A stretch of DNA of 64,000 nucleotides from the NCBI GenBank assembly GCA_004558205.1, contig SFDM01000004.1:62001-126000 (forward strand), read 5' to 3'. The notes beneath the pieces were generated by a model. The model searched no databases. It was not told where the DNA came from and saw only the letters and a program-made list of their open reading frames with translations. A program made the translations under genes and the position numbers. Origin of the DNA: Pyramidobacter piscolens. Its GTDB lineage: Bacteria; Synergistota; Synergistia; Synergistales; Dethiosulfovibrionaceae. Positions 62,460 through 64,000 of this stretch are shown here, one piece after another; the first letter of the stretch is position 1; every line of letters begins with the position of its first letter.

Positions 62460-62521
62460 AGACGGACACCTTCACAACCCCAGATTGGCCTTCGGCTTTC
62501 AATGTACAATAAAACACAAAA

Positions 62522-62579
62522 TAAAAAAACAAGCGCCGAACCCTTCTTGCCGAAGGATTCGGCGCTTGCCGTTTTTTTA
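62522..62579. terminator. Bidirectional terminator
   Basis: AAGCGCCGAA pairs with TTCGGCGCTT, with an inner CTTCTTGCCGAAG hairpin and seven-base T-runs on both strands. It closes the gene at 62583 on the leftward strand. Confidence 0.88.
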
Positions 62580-62582
62580 GGC

Positions 62583-64000
62583 CTACCGGTCGTCCACAGC
62601 CCATGAGGGAGCGGTTCTCTGGTCGCCTTTTGAGCCGTCCCAGCTGTTGTCCACGATGACGGCCTGGTTCGCAGAGGTCTCCATGTAGGCCGAGAAGTCG
62701 CCGCGGTAAATCCGGACCGCGGGGTCGGCGGTGGGCTCCCAGGGGTGGTTTTCAAACCAGCGTTCGTCAAACAGGTTCTCGGGCTCGCCGTCGAAAACGG
62801 GCATGTAGAGCACGTTGTCGATCTCCAGGTCGGAGAAGAAATGGGTGCCGTAGGACAGTTCGGGCATGAAGCCCAGCTTGGGGATGCCCAGCTCCACCAT
62901 ACAGCGGCAGTTGGTCAGCTCGTTGTACTGCACGGGCACGCCCAGCACGGGATTGCTGGAGCCGATCCGCCCCGGCGACACCAGGATATAGGGCTCGCCC
63001 AGCCGCTCGTTCACCTGGCCTATGGTGCGGGCCACGGCGTGGAAGTCGGGGCTCAGGTAATAGGCAGCGTTGTCCACGTACACCAGCGCCTTGACCTTTT
63101 CAAGGCGTCCCTGGGTGAACATGCGGTCGGTTTTGAGGATCACCCGCCGGTCCGTCAAGTCGGGCAGGCCGTCGCCGCCCACGGAACCGTTCCAGAAGGG
63201 GCGGGACTGCAGAAGGTAGAACTGCCCCGGCAGGGGCTCGCAGGAGAACTCCACGTCGGCCGCGATGCCCATGGCATTTTCCAGGAGCGCCAGCATCTTC
63301 TTCATGCGCTCGTAGAAGCCGGGGTACCTGCGCGGAAAGTTCTCAAAGGTGAAGCACACCTTCGACAGGGGCTGCATGGTCATCATGTTCTTCATCAGCG
63401 GCGAAAAGGAGCCGTGGTCGTCGTCGTAGCTGTAAAGCTGAGCGTAGGCGTCGAAGTCCGGGTGGTAATCGATGAGCTGGCGCCAGCACTTTTTGATGTC
63501 CAGCGTGGTGATTTCGCCGGGAACGTTCCGGGCCAGCACGTGAAAGCTTTCCTGGGCGTGGAAGGCGATCTTGTCGGGGTTCTGCCCCTCGGGACGCAGG
63601 CGCGGATTGGTCAGCGACAGGGTGCGCGCGTAGCCCCGCTTGGTGCTCATGGTGGGCAGCCCGAAGACCAGCCTCAGCACGCCGTCCTCCTGCTTCACCC
63701 GGGGGCTCCAGCGGCGGAAGTTGCGAGAATAGCCCACGCCGCCCACGGTGGGGTAGTAATACTCGCCGCGCCAGGTGCCCACGATGCGCATCAGCATGAT
63801 CCCCATGTCGTCGTCGGGCAGGCCGTGCCGCTTGCGATAGCTCACCGCCTTGGGGAAGTAGGTGCAGGCGTAGATCCGGCGTATCTCGCCCTCCACGCGG
63901 CGCACGCGTTCCTCCAGGCTCCCCTCGTTGTTGCCAAAGAAGGTGGTCATGTACTTTCCGGCAAAGGAATATTTCAGCGAATCTTCCAGGACGCTGCTGC
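62583..64000 (-). CDS. PEP/pyruvate-binding domain protein (PPDK/PEP synthase N-terminal type), partial
   Basis: Nucleotide/phosphoenolpyruvate-binding enzyme whose 5' part is outside the window. Reading leftward from the edge, SSVLEDSLKYSFAGKYMTTF is in frame with the rest and is the conserved PPDK_N start region, so the ATG at 63950 is internal. Other marks are GIMLMRIVGTWRGEYYYP, and VEFSCEPLPGQFYLLQSRP, which closes the ATP-grasp domain. No phospho-histidine or PEP-utiliser domain is visible after it; the last 190 residues are different. It resembles unassigned PEP-synthase-like proteins. Confidence 0.85.
   Translation of the reverse strand, partial: SSVLEDSLKYSFAGKYMTTFFGNNEGSLEERVRRVEGEIRRIYACTYFPKAVSYRKRHGLPDDDMGIMLMRIVGTWRGEYYYPTVGGVGYSRNFRRWSPRVKQEDGVLRLVFGLPTMSTKRGYARTLSLTNPRLRPEGQNPDKIAFHAQESFHVLARNVPGEITTLDIKKCWRQLIDYHPDFDAYAQLYSYDDDHGSFSPLMKNMMTMQPLSKVCFTFENFPRRYPGFYERMKKMLALLENAMGIAADVEFSCEPLPGQFYLLQSRPFWNGSVGGDGLPDLTDRRVILKTDRMFTQGRLEKVKALVYVDNAAYYLSPDFHAVARTIGQVNERLGEPYILVSPGRIGSSNPVLGVPVQYNELTNCRCMVELGIPKLGFMPELSYGTHFFSDLEIDNVLYMPVFDGEPENLFDERWFENHPWEPTADPAVRIYRGDFSAYMETSANQAVIVDNSWDGSKGDQRTAPSWAVDDR

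Overview
The window looks like the chromosome of an anaerobic, amino-acid- and peptide-fermenting diderm bacterium, most probably Synergistota (Pyramidobacter/Dethiosulfovibrio-like). This is an inference from gene content: a tripartite tricarboxylate transporter, a Liv-type amino-acid ABC transporter, iron-sulfur serine dehydratase, phosphate butyryltransferase plus butyrate kinase, D-aminoacylase, many signal-peptide proteins, and GC-rich coding with strong Shine-Dalgarno sites. I see no rRNA, tRNA, CRISPR, prophage or transposase gene. Three ParB-type parS-like 16-mers (about 5.53, 35.66 and 35.73 kb) suggest that the segment is near the replication origin.

Layout. 0-2.7 kb: carboxylate uptake operon (6PGDH-like dehydrogenase-tctC-tctB-tctA, leftward) with a clear sigma-70 promoter. 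2.9-5.5 kb: RarD-like permease, a cyclophilin-fold secreted protein, and two cupins, one behind a 19-bp-spacer MerR-type promoter. 5.6-9.0 kb: apparent serine biosynthesis operon (class V aminotransferase, SerA, histidine phosphatase as likely phosphoserine phosphatase). 9.4-11.7 kb: CytX-type permease and an unknown membrane protein. 12.1-16.1 kb: IclR regulator, small DUF997-type subunit, sodium:solute symporter, and an acetamidase with a zinc ribbon. 16.6-22.6 kb: leftward cluster of secreted proteins (transglutaminase with five MPxWF motifs, DUF1036-like, PsbP/DUF1795-like), an EamA permease and YibE/F. 22.7-25.2 kb: EamA permease, LysR, and a pair of 41-aa paralogous micro-genes. 25.4-32.4 kb: alkaline phosphatase, a small secreted protein, and the complete livJHMGF locus.

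33-35.5 kb: an SH3 membrane protein with an internal duplication and a C45 acyltransferase-like hydrolase. 35.9-42.2 kb: CaiB CoA-transferase, LysR, and a D-aminoacylase/DUF997/symporter operon that mirrors the 12-16 kb module. 42.3-44.1 kb: a HypR-MerA-like oxidant-defence pair. 44.4-47.1 kb: a FabH-like synthase and a DUF234 ATPase behind three 15-bp-spaced palindromes. 47.5-51.6 kb: two tandem M20 hydrolases feeding into sdaAB-sdaAA. 51.8-57.7 kb: secreted proteins, threonine-aldolase-like enzyme, buk and ptb. 58-61.8 kb: two tandem S9 peptidases, both broken at the same place. 62-64 kb: GNAT and a PEP/pyruvate-binding protein running off the edge.

The genes fit a lifestyle of importing amino acids, peptides, N-blocked or D-amino acids and carboxylates, deaminating them, and making ATP through butyryl-phosphate. 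Two families of non-coding inverted-terminal-repeat elements (MITE-like) are scattered through the intergenic spaces.
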